Notes: generated from the letters alone by a model not told the origin. Numbered from the stretch's first letter, positions 44,132-61,386 are shown. The stretch is 64,000 bases of DNA from an uncultured Collinsella sp. (GCA_934630735.1 CAKTWK010000002.1:62001-126000); one strand, 5' to 3'. Program-made: numbers and translations.

Positions 44132-44908
44132 ATGGATGCCCAATTAACGATAGTCGACGTAACCGGATCGACCAACGACGACCTGCTCGAAGCAGGAAAA
44201 CAGGGAGCGCCGCACGGCACGGGGCTTGCAGCCCGCGCGCAAACGGCAGGACGCGGCCGACGCGGCCACAAGTGGGATTCAACCGCCGGCAACCTGTTGC
44301 TCTCGATTGTCCTACGTCCACGTGTTGATCCCGCCAAGTACTCTGGTCTTGCCGCCGTCAGCGGCTTAGCGGTGCTCGAGGCGCTCGAGGCGCAAGGTCT
44401 TGCTAACGAGATCGGCTTCAAATGGCCCAACGACCTCGTCGCGCGAGGGCGCAAACTCGGCGGCATCTTGGTCGAGGCGGCTCGTGACAACATGGGCATG
44501 CCCTTTGCCGTCTGCGGCATTGGCGTCAACGTAAACTACACGCCCCAAGAGGTTCCCGATGGCGGCCTGCCGGCAATCGGCCTCTCAGACCTCAACGAGA
44601 ATGTTCCCACCGTCGATGTGCTACTCAGGGAGGTCCATCACGCGGTCGTGCACGCCGTAGGCACATGGGCAGATCTGCTCAACGCCATGGAAGAAGACGC
44701 CGGACCGATCGCGCCCGTCCACGATGATTATGTCGCTCATCTCAATTGGATTGGGGAGCACGTTATCGCCCGTTCCCCTGCCGGTGACGAGCTGGCGCGT
44801 GGCATCTTTCAAACGGTCGATGCCTTTGGTCGCGCGTGTATCGAAACGGAAGACGGCCTGCGATCCTTCCATTTTGAGGAGGCGTCATTGCGCCCATTGA
44901 GCGAATAG
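44132..44908 (+). CDS. birA: Biotin--acetyl-CoA-carboxylase ligase, class I (no DNA-binding domain)
   Basis: A 258-residue biotin protein ligase. Motifs: STNDDLLEAG (biotin binding), GRGRRGHKWDS and FKWPNDLVARGRKLGGIL. The N-terminal winged helix of repressor-type BirA is missing, so it cannot act as its own repressor. It biotinylates AccB. The start at MDAQL has AAGGAGG 11 nt ahead. It is divergent from fabH and likely co-regulated. Confidence 0.94.
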   Translation: MDAQLTIVDVTGSTNDDLLEAGKQGAPHGTGLAARAQTAGRGRRGHKWDSTAGNLLLSIVLRPRVDPAKYSGLAAVSGLAVLEALEAQGLANEIGFKWPNDLVARGRKLGGILVEAARDNMGMPFAVCGIGVNVNYTPQEVPDGGLPAIGLSDLNENVPTVDVLLREVHHAVVHAVGTWADLLNAMEEDAGPIAPVHDDYVAHLNWIGEHVIARSPAGDELARGIFQTVDAFGRACIETEDGLRSFHFEEASLRPLSE

Positions 44909-44963
44909 AGCGCCGCAGCCACCTACTCGGCAGCATTACCCGGCAGTCCAAACCATCATTCAA

Positions 44964-45002
44964 AACAAAAGAGCCCCGCTACCGTAATGGCAGCGGGGCT
45001 CT
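44964..45002 (-). terminator. Terminator of rpsL-rpsG-fusA-rpsJ operon
   Basis: Minus-strand AGAGCCCCGCT...AGCGGGGCTCT followed by TTTGTTTTG, just after rpsJ. It may also end birA from the other side. Confidence 0.88.
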
Positions 45003-45023
45003 GTAAGCTATGAGCGCTATCGC

Positions 45024-45332
45024 TTAGAGCTTGATGTCGATGTCGACGCCAGCGGGGAGGTCGAGACGCATGAGTGAATCAACGGTGCCCGAGGTGGGGT
45101 CGAGGATGTCGATGAGGCGCTTGTGGGTGCGCATCTCGAACTGCTCACGGGAGTCCTTGTTCACGTGCGGCGAGCGGATAACCGTGTACAGGTTGCGCTC
45201 GGTGGGCAGGGGGACAGGACCGGAAACGCGAGCGCCGGTCTTCTGAGCGGTCTCGACGATGAGCTTCGCGGACTGATCGACGACCTCGTGATCATAGCCC
45301 TTGAGGCGAATGCGGATCTTCTGGGTAGCCAA
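45024..45332 (-). CDS. rpsJ: 30S ribosomal protein S10
   Basis: A 102-residue S10 with [22 protein letters not shown] at the start and [35 protein letters not shown] as the core. It also acts in NusB/NusE antitermination. Normally it leads the S10 operon; here it closes the str operon 60 nt after fusA, with a strong terminator behind it. Confidence 0.98.
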   Translation of the reverse strand: MATQKIRIRLKGYDHEVVDQSAKLIVETAQKTGARVSGPVPLPTERNLYTVIRSPHVNKDSREQFEMRTHKRLIDILDPTSGTVDSLMRLDLPAGVDIDIKL

Positions 45333-45392
45333 CTTAAACCTCCAAAGAGTGCGAGAGATGTTCTCGCGGATTACGTAACAGGGAGCTCGAAC

Positions 45393-47492
45393 TTAGGCGT
45401 TCTTGCTCATGACCTCGTCCACGACGGACTTGGGCGCCGGCTCATAAGAGTCGAACTGCATCGTGTAGGATGCACGGCCCTGGGTCTGGGAGCGAAGGTC
45501 GGTAGCGTAACCGAACATCTCGCCCAGCGGCACCTTGGCACGGATGACCTTGCTGTTCTTGCGATCCTCCATGCCCTCGATCTTGCCGCGGCGACCGGAG
45601 AGGTTGCCCATAACGTCGCCCATGTACTGCTCGGGGGTCTCAACCTCGACAGCCACAATCGGCTCGAGCAGCTGCGGATCGGACTTCTTGAGGGCGTCCT
45701 TGATAGCCATGGAACCGGCGATCTTGAAGGCGGCCTCGGAGGAGTCGACCTCGTGGTAAGAACCGTCGAACAGGGTGACCTTAACATCGAGGACCGGGAA
45801 GCCGGCGATAACACCGGTGTTCAAGGCCTCCTGGATGCCCTTGTCGATGGACGGGATGTACTCCTTGGGCACGACACCGCCGACGATAGCGTTGACGAAC
45901 TCGTAGCCGAAGCCCTCCTCCATCTTCTCGAGCTTGATGACGGCGTGGCCGTACTGACCGCGACCGCCGGACTGACGGACGAACTTGCCCTCAGCCTTCT
46001 CGACGTCGTGACCAGCGGTCTCACGGTAGGCAACCTGGGGCTTACCAACGTTAGCGTCAACCTTGAACTCACGGAGCAGACGGTCGACGATGATCTCGAG
46101 GTGCAGCTCGCCCATGCCGGCGATGATGGTCTGGCCGGTCTCGTGGTTGGTGGACACCTGGAAGGTCGGGTCCTCCTCGGCGAGCTTGGTCAGAGCCAGG
46201 GACATCTTGTCCTGCTCGGCCTTGGTCTTGGGCTCGATGGCAACGTCGATAACGGGCTTAGCGAACTTGATCTTCTCGAGGACGATCTCCTTGCCCTCGG
46301 CGCACAGGGTGTCACCGGTGGTGGAGTTCTTGAAGCCGACGCAAGCGACGATGTCGCCGGCGGCAGCGTCGTCACGGTCGATACGCTCGGCGGCGTTCAT
46401 CTCAAGGATGCGACCGAGACGCTCGCGCTGACCGTTGGAAGCGTTGACCACGTAGGAGCCGGACTCGGCACGGCCGGAGTAAACGCGGACGTAGGTGAGC
46501 TTACCGACGAACGGGTCGGTCATGATCTTGAAGACCAGGCCGGAGAAGGGCTCGTCGAAGTCAGGATGACGCTGGATCTCCTCGCCGGTGTCCGGATCGG
46601 TACCGGTGACGGCCTCGACGTCGAGCGGGCTGGGCAGGTAGTCGACGACAGCGTCGAGCAGCTCCTGGACGCCCTTGTTCTTGTAGGCGGAGCCCACGAA
46701 GACGAGGTTGAGCTCGTTGGCCAGAACACCCTTACGCAGAGCAGCCTTGAGCTCCTCGACGGTGAAGTCCTCCTCCATGAGGATCTTCTCCATGAGCTCG
46801 TCGTCAAAGCTGGCAGCAGCGTCGAGGAGCTCCTCGCGCTTGGTGGCAGCGATATCAGCGAACTCAGCCGGGATCTCGTCCATCGGCTCGGGGTAGGTCA
46901 TGCCCTTGTCGTCGGCCTTGAAGTCCCATGCGGTCATGGTGACGAGGTCGATGACGCCCCAGAAGTTGTCCTCGGCGCCCATCGGGACCTGAGCGGCCAC
47001 GGCGTTGGCGTCGAGACGATCCTTCATGGTCTCGATAGCGTTGAAGAAGTCAGCACCCACGCGGTCATACTTGTTGATGAAGGCGATGCGGGGGACGTTG
47101 AAGGTAGAAGCCTGACGCCAAACGGTCTCAGACTGGGGCTGAACGCCGGCAACGGCGTCGAAGACGGCGACAGCGCCATCGAGGACGCGCAGGCAGCGCT
47201 CGACCTCGGCGGTGAAGTCAACGTGGCCCGGGGTGTCGATGATCTGGATGCGGTAGTCCTTGCCGTCCTTGTTCCAGAAGCACGTGGTAGCAGCGGAGGT
47301 AATGGTTACGCCGCGCTCCTGCTCCTGAACCATCCAGTCCATGGTGGCAGCGCCCTCATGGACCTCACCGATCTTGTGGGTCTTACCGGTGTAGTAAAGA
47401 ATACGCTCGGTCGTGGTGGTCTTACCGGCATCGATGTGAGCCATGATGCCGATGTTACGGGTATCGGAAAGCTTGTACTTAGGCTTAGCCAT
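45393..47492 (-). CDS. fusA: Elongation factor G
   Basis: A 699-residue translocase GTPase. G1 is in [15 protein letters not shown] (~17-30), G3 in [13 protein letters not shown]4 in [10 protein letters not shown]. Domains II-V follow with the [20 protein letters not shown]-terminal block. It catalyses ribosomal translocation. No tuf follows, unlike the classic str operon. Confidence 0.98.
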   Translation of the reverse strand: MAKPKYKLSDTRNIGIMAHIDAGKTTTTERILYYTGKTHKIGEVHEGAATMDWMVQEQERGVTITSAATTCFWNKDGKDYRIQIIDTPGHVDFTAEVERCLRVLDGAVAVFDAVAGVQPQSETVWRQASTFNVPRIAFINKYDRVGADFFNAIETMKDRLDANAVAAQVPMGAEDNFWGVIDLVTMTAWDFKADDKGMTYPEPMDEIPAEFADIAATKREELLDAAASFDDELMEKILMEEDFTVEELKAALRKGVLANELNLVFVGSAYKNKGVQELLDAVVDYLPSPLDVEAVTGTDPDTGEEIQRHPDFDEPFSGLVFKIMTDPFVGKLTYVRVYSGRAESGSYVVNASNGQRERLGRILEMNAAERIDRDDAAAGDIVACVGFKNSTTGDTLCAEGKEIVLEKIKFAKPVIDVAIEPKTKAEQDKMSLALTKLAEEDPTFQVSTNHETGQTIIAGMGELHLEIIVDRLLREFKVDANVGKPQVAYRETAGHDVEKAEGKFVRQSGGRGQYGHAVIKLEKMEEGFGYEFVNAIVGGVVPKEYIPSIDKGIQEALNTGVIAGFPVLDVKVTLFDGSYHEVDSSEAAFKIAGSMAIKDALKKSDPQLLEPIVAVEVETPEQYMGDVMGNLSGRRGKIEGMEDRKNSKVIRAKVPLGEMFGYATDLRSQTQGRASYTMQFDSYEPAPKSVVDEVMSKNA

Positions 47493-47511
47493 GTTAGTTC
47501 CTTACCTTAAC

Positions 47512-47985
47512 TTACCAACGATAGTGAGAGAACGCGCGGTTGGCCTCGGCCATCTTGAAGACGTCCTCACGCTTCTTGACGGAAGCGCCCAGGCCGTTGG
47601 AGGCGTCGAGGATCTCGTTGGCGAGACGCTCGGCCATGGTCTTCTCCTTGCGAGCGCGGGAGAAGTTGACGATCCAGCGGATACCCAGAGCGGTGGAACG
47701 ACGGGAGTTGACCTCCATCGGGACCTGATAGGTAGCGCCACCGACACGCTTGGGCTTAACCTCGAGCGTGGGCTTGACGTTGTCCATAGCCTTCTTGAAG
47801 GTAGCGAGAGCGTCGCCACCCTCGGACTTCTCGGCAACGATCTCGAAAGCGGTGTAAACGATGCGCTCAGCGGTGGCCTTCTTGCCGTCAAGAAGGACCT
47901 TGTTGATGAGCTGAGTCACCAGGCGGTTGTTGTAAACGGCGTCAGGCTGAACCTCACGACGATTAGCTGCTGCACGACGCGGCAT
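47512..47985 (-). CDS. rpsG: 30S ribosomal protein S7
   Basis: A 157-residue S7 with [20 protein letters not shown] at the start and [16 protein letters not shown] [23 protein letters not shown]. It nucleates the 30S head and contacts E-site tRNA. It lies between rpsL and fusA. Confidence 0.98.
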   Translation of the reverse strand: MPRRAAANRREVQPDAVYNNRLVTQLINKVLLDGKKATAERIVYTAFEIVAEKSEGGDALATFKKAMDNVKPTLEVKPKRVGGATYQVPMEVNSRRSTALGIRWIVNFSRARKEKTMAERLANEILDASNGLGASVKKREDVFKMAEANRAFSHYRW

Positions 47986-48058
47986 GTGAAATCTCCTTAA
48001 GTGTCTACCGTGCGGCGCTTAGGCGGCACACGGCGAAAGTATCAAAACGTTATCTGGC

Positions 48059-48436
48059 TTATTTGGCCTTGGGGCGCTTAGCACCGTACTTGGAACGGGC
48101 CTGCATACGGTTCTGGACCGGAGCAGCGTCGTAGGCGCCACGGATGACGTGATAACGGACACCAGGGAGGTCACGGACACGACCGCCGCGGACGAGCACG
48201 ATGGAGTGCTCCTGCAGGTTGTGGCCCTCACCCGGGATGTAAGCAGTAACTTCGATGCCGTTGACGAGGCGAACACGGGCAACCTTACGAAGAGCCGAGT
48301 TCGGCTTCTTGGGGCTCGTGGTGAAGACGCGGGTGCAAACGCCGCGCTTCTGGGAGTTGTGCTGCAGAGCAGCGTTCTTGGACTTCTTGGGCACGGAACG
48401 ACGGCCCTGGCGAACCAGCTGGTTAATAGTAGGCAA
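48059..48436 (-). CDS. rpsL: 30S ribosomal protein S12
   Basis: A 125-residue S12. Conserved blocks are [32 protein letters not shown] and [21 protein letters not shown]. The PKKPNS lysine associated with streptomycin sensitivity is the normal residue. First gene of the operon. Confidence 0.98.
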   Translation of the reverse strand: MPTINQLVRQGRRSVPKKSKNAALQHNSQKRGVCTRVFTTSPKKPNSALRKVARVRLVNGIEVTAYIPGEGHNLQEHSIVLVRGGRVRDLPGVRYHVIRGAYDAAPVQNRMQARSKYGAKRPKAK

Positions 48437-48529
48437 AGCGTACTCCTTCTCGAATGATTCCAGCTTTCTGTAAAGTGCAACGGCTTGAATCGAGGGGTCA
48501 GCATCCCCCTACGAAACACGCAGTTCGAT

Positions 48530-48558
48530 AGGATACGTGGCGTTAGCTGTGCCGTCAA
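48530..48558 (-). promoter_or_regulatory. Promoter of the rpsL operon
   Basis: Minus-strand TTGACG, 17-nt spacer, TATCCT. It ends ~94 nt before the rpsL ATG. A short GGGATACGCCCGG stretch (48563-48584), related to the rplB/rplC 26-bp motif, lies just upstream of the -35 box. Confidence 0.75.
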
Positions 48559-48641
48559 CAGACCACGCCGCCGGGCGTATCCCAAAATTGGCACATTTCC
48601 GCAAAGCCTACACAAAAGGAATCCCCTTCTGTGCGCGGGGG

Positions 48642-48780
48642 CGGATTCCCGGCCCGGGCGGCGCGGGGTTAAGTTTGCTGCTCTACAGTCCTGGCTCGCA
48701 CGGAGAGCACATTAAGTGCTCTCCGGCTCGTGCGGAACTCGCGACAAACTTAACCCCGCGCCGCCCGGGCCGGGAATCCG
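48642..48780. repeat. Long inverted-repeat element, copy B (upstream of rpsL operon)
   Basis: Arms 48642-48677 and 48745-48780 are perfect 36-bp complements. The 67-nt loop is the same length as copy A and shares CTGCTCTACAGTCCTG, CACATTAAGTG and GTGCGGAACTCGCGA, while the arm sequence outside TTAAGTTTG differs. Inner stem is GGAGAGCAC/GTGCTCTCC, against GGAAAGCAC/GTGCTTTCC in copy A, a paired change. It lies ~84 bp upstream of the rpsL -35 box. Confidence 0.92.
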
Positions 48781-48806
48781 ACGTGCTCGTCGGGGCAACG
48801 TTACCT

Positions 48807-48855
48807 GCCAAAAAGGGACAGGTTTATTTTGGTCGGTTTTATCTGGGGAAACGTC
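48807..48855 (+). repeat. Dispersed AAAAGGGACAGG-type repeat, copy 2
   Basis: Closely matches 22953-22999 (CCAAAAAGGGACAGG, then TTTATTTTGG, TTTTATCTGGG and AAACGTC). The remaining 48856-49074 stretch has no gene I can support. Confidence 0.8.
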
Positions 48856-49074
48856 GCGCTCCAACGGTGATCTGCTCTCACCTGTCGCATGGAAATCGGC
48901 GGCGCTTTCGGAAGTATGCGGCAAATTCTGGACCCGCCGAGCGCACCGGGGTTTTGCGATAATAAACCCGCAGGTAGAGCGCTTGAGCATATACGGTGTG
49001 GTCGACCCATCAAGATTTTGCCGCATACTTCAGGAATGCAGGCGAATATCGTGCGGTCTAACCGCCCATTTACC

Positions 49075-49110
49075 GCAAAGAAGGCCGCTTCCCCTAGTAG
49101 AAAGCGGCCC
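49075..49110 (-). terminator. Terminator of the sigma/anti-sigma operon
   Basis: Minus-strand GGCCGCTTT...AAGCGGCC followed by TTCTTTGC, just after the stop at 49117. Confidence 0.7.
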
Positions 49111-49116
49111 CAAATC

Positions 49117-50193
49117 TTACGAATAGACGATGGTAAAGGGTTCCGACGTTTCGGCGCCCCCTGTTGAAGTGCAGCGTGTGCCTTCGAGCGTTACTGAAAC
49201 CACTTGGTCGACATCAATCAACTTCGTTGGCACCCAAATGTTCTCTCCGCTATTGCGTCCCATCGAAACATAGAAATTGTACGCCCCTGCGTCGTCATCT
49301 TCGATAATCTGCTCTGACCCATCCTTGTAGGTGACGGTCAGTTTATGATCAACTGCTTCATAGCCCAGATCATCGATGTGCGTCTGGATGGAAAACGGAC
49401 TGATCTCGAGAGGCGAGTCATCGGAGCGGAGTTCTTTTGTATCGACGTGCGCTCCGACGTTAAACTCTGGCGTCGATACCTCGATCACCTTCGCATCCTC
49501 ACCTTTGCCCTCCGTCCAACTGATATTCCAGGTGACCGCATGTCGTAAATCTCGATCGCGATTCCAAGATGCAAAGTACATCGTGCCGTTAATGACCGTG
49601 TCGCTTGATGTGTCTTTATCAATGGTGCAGCGTGTATCAGCCCATTCCTCGCCGAAGTTCATGCTGGGTGTACTGACGCCCCCTTCTTCTTCACCATAGA
49701 GAACAAGTTCGCCAAGCTCTGCCGCCGGCTTGTAGTAGTTAACGCCATTCGGATTGGACAATGTAAACGTCACAGCACCGCAACCGTTCTCGTCGATTGC
49801 CATCTCATGAATGTCGAGCGTATAGCCGTTGCCCTCGACGGACAGATTGACCTTCTGGACTGCACCCTCCAGGCTTTGGGGCGCGATACCATCACCAAAC
49901 TCTCTGGTGTAGGTATATTTCGTCCCCGACGAGCCGCCATTTGTCCAGGTAACGGACTCTCCGTTGCCATGGTTTCCCCAGGCAGAGGCAAAATAACTGG
50001 AATTGACAACAGCGTAGGCGACCCCTCCGGTCGCCAGCACTCCGGCAAGACATCCGATTACGGCAACATACAGAGGCTTCGCGTGACCCTTTCGATGAAG
50101 CGGCTCACCCGCAGCAGCATCAATAACACGGTCGGCAAGATCGCTATCGGCTTGGATGGACTCGAAGGCCTGCTTGATTTGATTGGATTTCAC
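49117..50193 (-). CDS. Membrane-anchored anti-sigma-like protein (DUF4179-like)
   Basis: A 358-residue protein. The N-terminal ~38 residues are cytoplasmic (IKQAFESIQADSDLADRVIDA), then one membrane segment (~40-62, LYVAVIGCLAGVLATGGVAYAVV), then an extracellular beta-rich domain of ~290 residues. That layout, directly downstream of an ECF sigma gene, fits Firmicutes-type DUF4179 partners that hold the sigma factor inactive. GTG at 50193 has GAGGAG 7 nt ahead and overlaps the sigma gene by 50 bases. The family assignment is from layout rather than clear motif identity. Confidence 0.65.
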   Translation of the reverse strand: MKSNQIKQAFESIQADSDLADRVIDAAAGEPLHRKGHAKPLYVAVIGCLAGVLATGGVAYAVVNSSYFASAWGNHGNGESVTWTNGGSSGTKYTYTREFGDGIAPQSLEGAVQKVNLSVEGNGYTLDIHEMAIDENGCGAVTFTLSNPNGVNYYKPAAELGELVLYGEEEGGVSTPSMNFGEEWADTRCTIDKDTSSDTVINGTMYFASWNRDRDLRHAVTWNISWTEGKGEDAKVIEVSTPEFNVGAHVDTKELRSDDSPLEISPFSIQTHIDDLGYEAVDHKLTVTYKDGSEQIIEDDDAGAYNFYVSMGRNSGENIWVPTKLIDVDQVVSVTLEGTRCTSTGGAETSEPFTIVYS

Positions 50194-50662
50194 GGTCGCC
50201 CTCCTCTAGGATGAATTTGAGCTTCGATCGACCACGAGCTAAACGCGTTCGAACGGTCGCGGCTGGCACATGCAGCAACTCGGCAATCTCTGAAGTCGAG
50301 AAGCCCAGATAGTAATAGAGCACGATGGGAACACGGAATCGCTCCGGAAGTCGCATAACGTCTGACAGGACCGCCTTGGTCTCCTCCTGCGCCGTCGAAA
50401 GCGAATCGGCCAGACTTTCAATATCCTCCACGCGTCTCCACGGCTTTCGAAAGAGAGATTTGCATTCATTGATCGTGACCCGGATAAGCCAGCGGCGAAG
50501 ATGTTCCCAACTTTCAAAGTGTCCATCGCTTTTAAGCAACTTAAGAAAGACATCTTGGGCAATATCGTCGGCATCGGCACGATCGCGCAGGTACGTCAAT
50601 GCGATTCGAAACACGACATCCCGGTGATCTTCGACCGCCTGTCTAAATGTTTGTTCTTCCAT
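50144..50662 (-). CDS. ECF-type sigma-70 family RNA polymerase sigma factor
   Basis: A 172-residue sigma factor. Region 2 is seen in DVVFRIALTYLRDRADADDIAQDVFLKLLK (~17-46). Region 4 is RFRVPIVLYYYLGFSTSEIAELLHVPAATVRTRLARGRSKLK. Region 3 is absent, as in ECF factors. The start at MEEQT has GGGAGGTGATT ahead; the longer upstream frame is not supported. It is coupled by overlap to the membrane protein downstream. The signal it responds to is unknown. Confidence 0.92.
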   Translation of the reverse strand: MEEQTFRQAVEDHRDVVFRIALTYLRDRADADDIAQDVFLKLLKSDGHFESWEHLRRWLIRVTINECKSLFRKPWRRVEDIESLADSLSTAQEETKAVLSDVMRLPERFRVPIVLYYYLGFSTSEIAELLHVPAATVRTRLARGRSKLKFILEEGDREIQSNQAGLRVHPSR

Positions 50663-50747
50663 AATCACCTCCCGGTGACGGTAATGGTTCTCGATGAGGT
50701 CCTCACCATAGATACGCTTTGACCGAATGAAATGTTTCAAATCCAAG

Positions 50748-50790
50748 CAGGAAAAACCTACCAAAAATAAATCCGTCCCTTTTTGGCAAG
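50748..50790 (-). repeat. Dispersed AAAAGGGACAGG-type repeat, copy 3
   Basis: On the minus strand CTTGCCAAAAAGGGACGG then ATTTATTTTTGGTAGG. Same family as 22953-22999 and 48807-48855. It lies upstream of the sigma gene. Confidence 0.75.
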
Positions 50791-50828
50791 GGATCAACGG
50801 AACGCAACAGGTTGAGCATACGCAAGCG

Positions 50829-50929
50829 AGCGGCCCCCAGAGCGTACAAGGTGGCATGAAAAAGGCAGGGCATTGACCTTTTGGTCATGCCCTGCCTTTT
50901 GAATGACAGATTGTAGCTCTGGGGGCCGC
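50829..50929 (-). terminator. Nested double hairpin terminator after rpoC
   Basis: The inner hairpin (50859-50900) is AAAAGGCAGGGCAT/ATGCCCTGCCTTTT with a TGACC/GGTCA top and T-tails on both sides. Outer arms 50829-50849 and 50911-50929 (GCGGCCCCCAGAGC type) pair with a single bulge. Confidence 0.85.
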
Positions 50930-50973
50930 GCAGCGACGGAGGTCGCCGCCGTTCGTTAGAACGGCGGAACTAG

Positions 50974-55452
<4,479 letters not shown>

Positions 55453-55458
55453 AGTCAA

Positions 55459-58950
<3,492 letters not shown>

Positions 58951-59023
58951 CAGGTTTTTCCTCCTTCACGGAAATGCTCGGTGGGTTGGCGAGGCATAGC
59001 TTCGCCAGTTATCGCAACCTAAT

Positions 59024-59051
59024 AGTTTATCAGGTACCGACCGTTGGGCAA
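59024..59051 (-). promoter_or_regulatory. Possible rpoBC promoter
   Basis: Minus-strand TTGCCC, 16-nt spacer, TAAACT, ~75 nt before the rpoB start. rpoBC lacks the long inverted-repeat element found before three r-protein operons. Confidence 0.45.
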
Positions 59052-59212
59052 GAAAAGCCTTGACGCGATTGAGTTTTTGGAGTAGCAAAGTTTTTCGACA
59101 GAAAAGATGCAGGTAGATAGGTGTGCACCGAACATCTGTTCATATATTTTCTGTGAACAGTTCTGCTGATGCGGGCTGCCGACGACGGAATGGCAGCGAG
59201 GATTGATCAGGC

Positions 59213-59383
59213 GGAAGCTGCGTCCCGTTTTGAGGCCTCAAACTGGGACGCAGTTTCCGGTTGAGCCCTGTTTGGGAAACTGCATCCCGTTCTGAGCCGA
59301 TATTCTGGGTCTTACTTTCCGCTAGGGGCCTCAGCCGGAAAGCGCATCCCAGAATTCGACCAAATTGTGGGTCGCACTTTCCG
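59213..59383. repeat. 62-bp palindromic-unit array 4 (3 units plus a half-site)
   Basis: Unit starts at 59245, 59307 and 59369, exactly 62 bp apart, preceded by a GGAAGCTGCGTCCC half-site at 59213. Same half-site sequences as arrays 1-3, ~50 kb away. The rest of 58951-59504 has the rpoB promoter and no gene. Confidence 0.87.
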
Positions 59384-59504
59384 GCAGGACGTGACAAGGG
59401 GACCGCCGCTCTATCGCATTCGTTTGGCAATGTTGCGCAACAGATTCTTCGAATCCGGCAAGAAGATACTGGATAGTTACTTATAACCCAACGAAAGGAT
59501 TGCC

Positions 59505-61143
59505 ATGTTTAAGAGCATCCGAAAAGGCGGGAGGATCGCCGCGGTCGCAATCGGCATCGTAGCGGCGCTGACCCCGCTGGCCGCCCCCCCCCGCAGCATT
59601 AGCTGACGGCCTGCCGACACCGGAGCTGGAGAAGTCGTACACCTTTAAGAACACGACCATCGAGGCTCTTACGGACAACGAGGACCATGCAATCTTGAGG
59701 ACCTATCAGCGCACCGACGATGAGGATGAAGACTATTCCACCGTCGGCTATTCCGTTCTCGATCTCTCGAATGGATCGACCAAGGACATCAAGATACCGA
59801 AAGCCAGTCTTGAATCCGTACAGACGCAAGCGGGATGTGTCACTTGGCTTGACGGCAACAACCTCGCCATCTATTCGGTTGATGACCAGAAGACAAGCAC
59901 CCACCCCATCGAACTTAAAAAATATGCAGAAGCATATGTTGAGCTTTCAACGAACGGCAAAGTTGCCGCCATTGCATACGAAAATGAGGATTCTGATTTA
60001 AAGCGGATTGACGTTTACGATCTTGAAGCCAACAAGATGATCGAATCATATAAATGCGGCAAAAACGACGAGCGTTACCTGTTGTCGAACGACGGGAAGC
60101 GGCTTTATGTAACCTCTTTAGGCGATAACGGATCGTCCAAGCTGACGACTATAGATACGTCGAGTGGCTCGAGGAAAACTCAAACGATTCCCTTTACGGG
60201 CGGCAAATTCATGGTAAGAAAAGCAGGGTCAGACACTGTATATGTCGGCGGTAGCATTTGCGACACTCTGGCGAAATTCGACTACGATGGAAATGTTGAA
60301 TTCCTCGCTGAAGGCCAGTTGTTTAACTTCGTGAGCCCTTATGACAACTTCCTTTTTGCCGCCAAAATTAGCCGGAAAAATAATGAGGCCGATTATGATT
60401 CCATCCAGTACGCACTGATCAATGACAATGGCAAGGAAATCGGAACGATCAGTCCCGCGTTTAAGGATACAGACGACTCTCATTACGGTTTCAGGGACTT
60501 TTCCAAGTATGGTGACATGACGCTTGTCAGTCTCGAAAAAAGAGTCGCCACAAATTCAGAATCTAATTCGGACTCCGAAGCAGATGCCGAGGATAGCAAA
60601 ACGTCCATTTCTGCATACCTCGCAGAAACAAGCACCGGACAGAAAACCAAATTGCCGATCAAGACTGAAAATTATAGCGACCTTAACGAACTTCAGTTTA
60701 TAGATGAAGATCAAAAGATACTAGCTGCTTACCAGGACAAAGAAGATTCCGACAAGCTGCATATCGATATCTATAAGTCGAATATCCCGCATAGCATAAT
60801 CGGCGATGCTATTTTCTTTGCCAAGAACAACCTGCCGGTTGTGATTGGTGGTGGCATTGTACTTGTGCTGGTTATCGGCGGCACACTAATCGTTTGCGTG
60901 CGCCGTCGCAAGAAGCGTTCCGGCGTCAAGGGTGACGCTTCAGACAAGGCCCCCAAGGCCAAGAAGCAAAAACTCGACTTGCATAAGAAAAAAGCCCAAC
61001 CGGAGATTGTTTCCACTGCATCGGCCGGCAGCACTCTCCAACCACAGGCCCCTGTTTCCGCAACGAAATTCTGTCACCATTGCGGTAACCCGCTTGTTCC
61101 GGGGTCTAAGTTCTGCGCTAAGTGCGGCCATCCGGTCGAATAG
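59505..61143 (+). pseudogene. Secreted/membrane protein with beta-propeller-like ectodomain and C-terminal zinc ribbon; frame broken at C9 tract
   Basis: ATG at 59505 (GAAAGGATTGCC ahead) encodes a signal peptide, MFKSIRKGGRIAAVAIGIV then AALTPLAAPP. It runs into nine C residues (59584-59592) and stops at 59604. Removing one C joins it to an open frame that continues AALADGLPTPELEKSYTFK to 61143, giving ~545 residues. The ectodomain has WD/propeller-like repeats (GYSVLDLSNGSTKDIKIPK, ETNKMIESYK-type). One membrane segment (NLPVVIGGGIVLVLVIGGTLIVCV, near the end) is followed by a cytoplasmic basic region and a zinc ribbon CHHCGNPLVPGSKFCAKCG. Phase variation is likely; a fixed mutation or sequencing error is possible. 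Function unknown. Confidence 0.8.
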
Positions 61144-61172
61144 CATCTGGCAAGCGAACCCGCAGCCAAATC

Positions 61173-61200
61173 GGGCCGCCCCTCACGGGACGGCCCTTTT
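61173..61200 (+). terminator. Terminator after the membrane protein gene
   Basis: GGGCCGCCCC tcacg GGACGGCCC followed by TTTTAC. Its presence supports the gene being, or recently having been, functional. Confidence 0.8.
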
Positions 61201-61386
61201 ACTTGGAAGACCAGCGAACGACACTGTCATGAACGAGTGCCAAGTTGTTCGTGGCAGATCATGCGGAAACTGCGGCCCAGTATTCAGCAAAATAGCGGAA
61301 TGTAGGTTTCGGACCCGCAATCGCAAGCCGCATAAAAAACGGATGCAGACCGAAGCCCGCACCCGTAAATGTCGATGCCCGAAGGC

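Noticed and set aside
48642-48780. tRNA, integron attC site or retron-type RNA
   Set aside because: No cloverleaf with acceptor/anticodon features, no integrase, reverse transcriptase or cassette genes nearby, and arms are far longer than attC stems.
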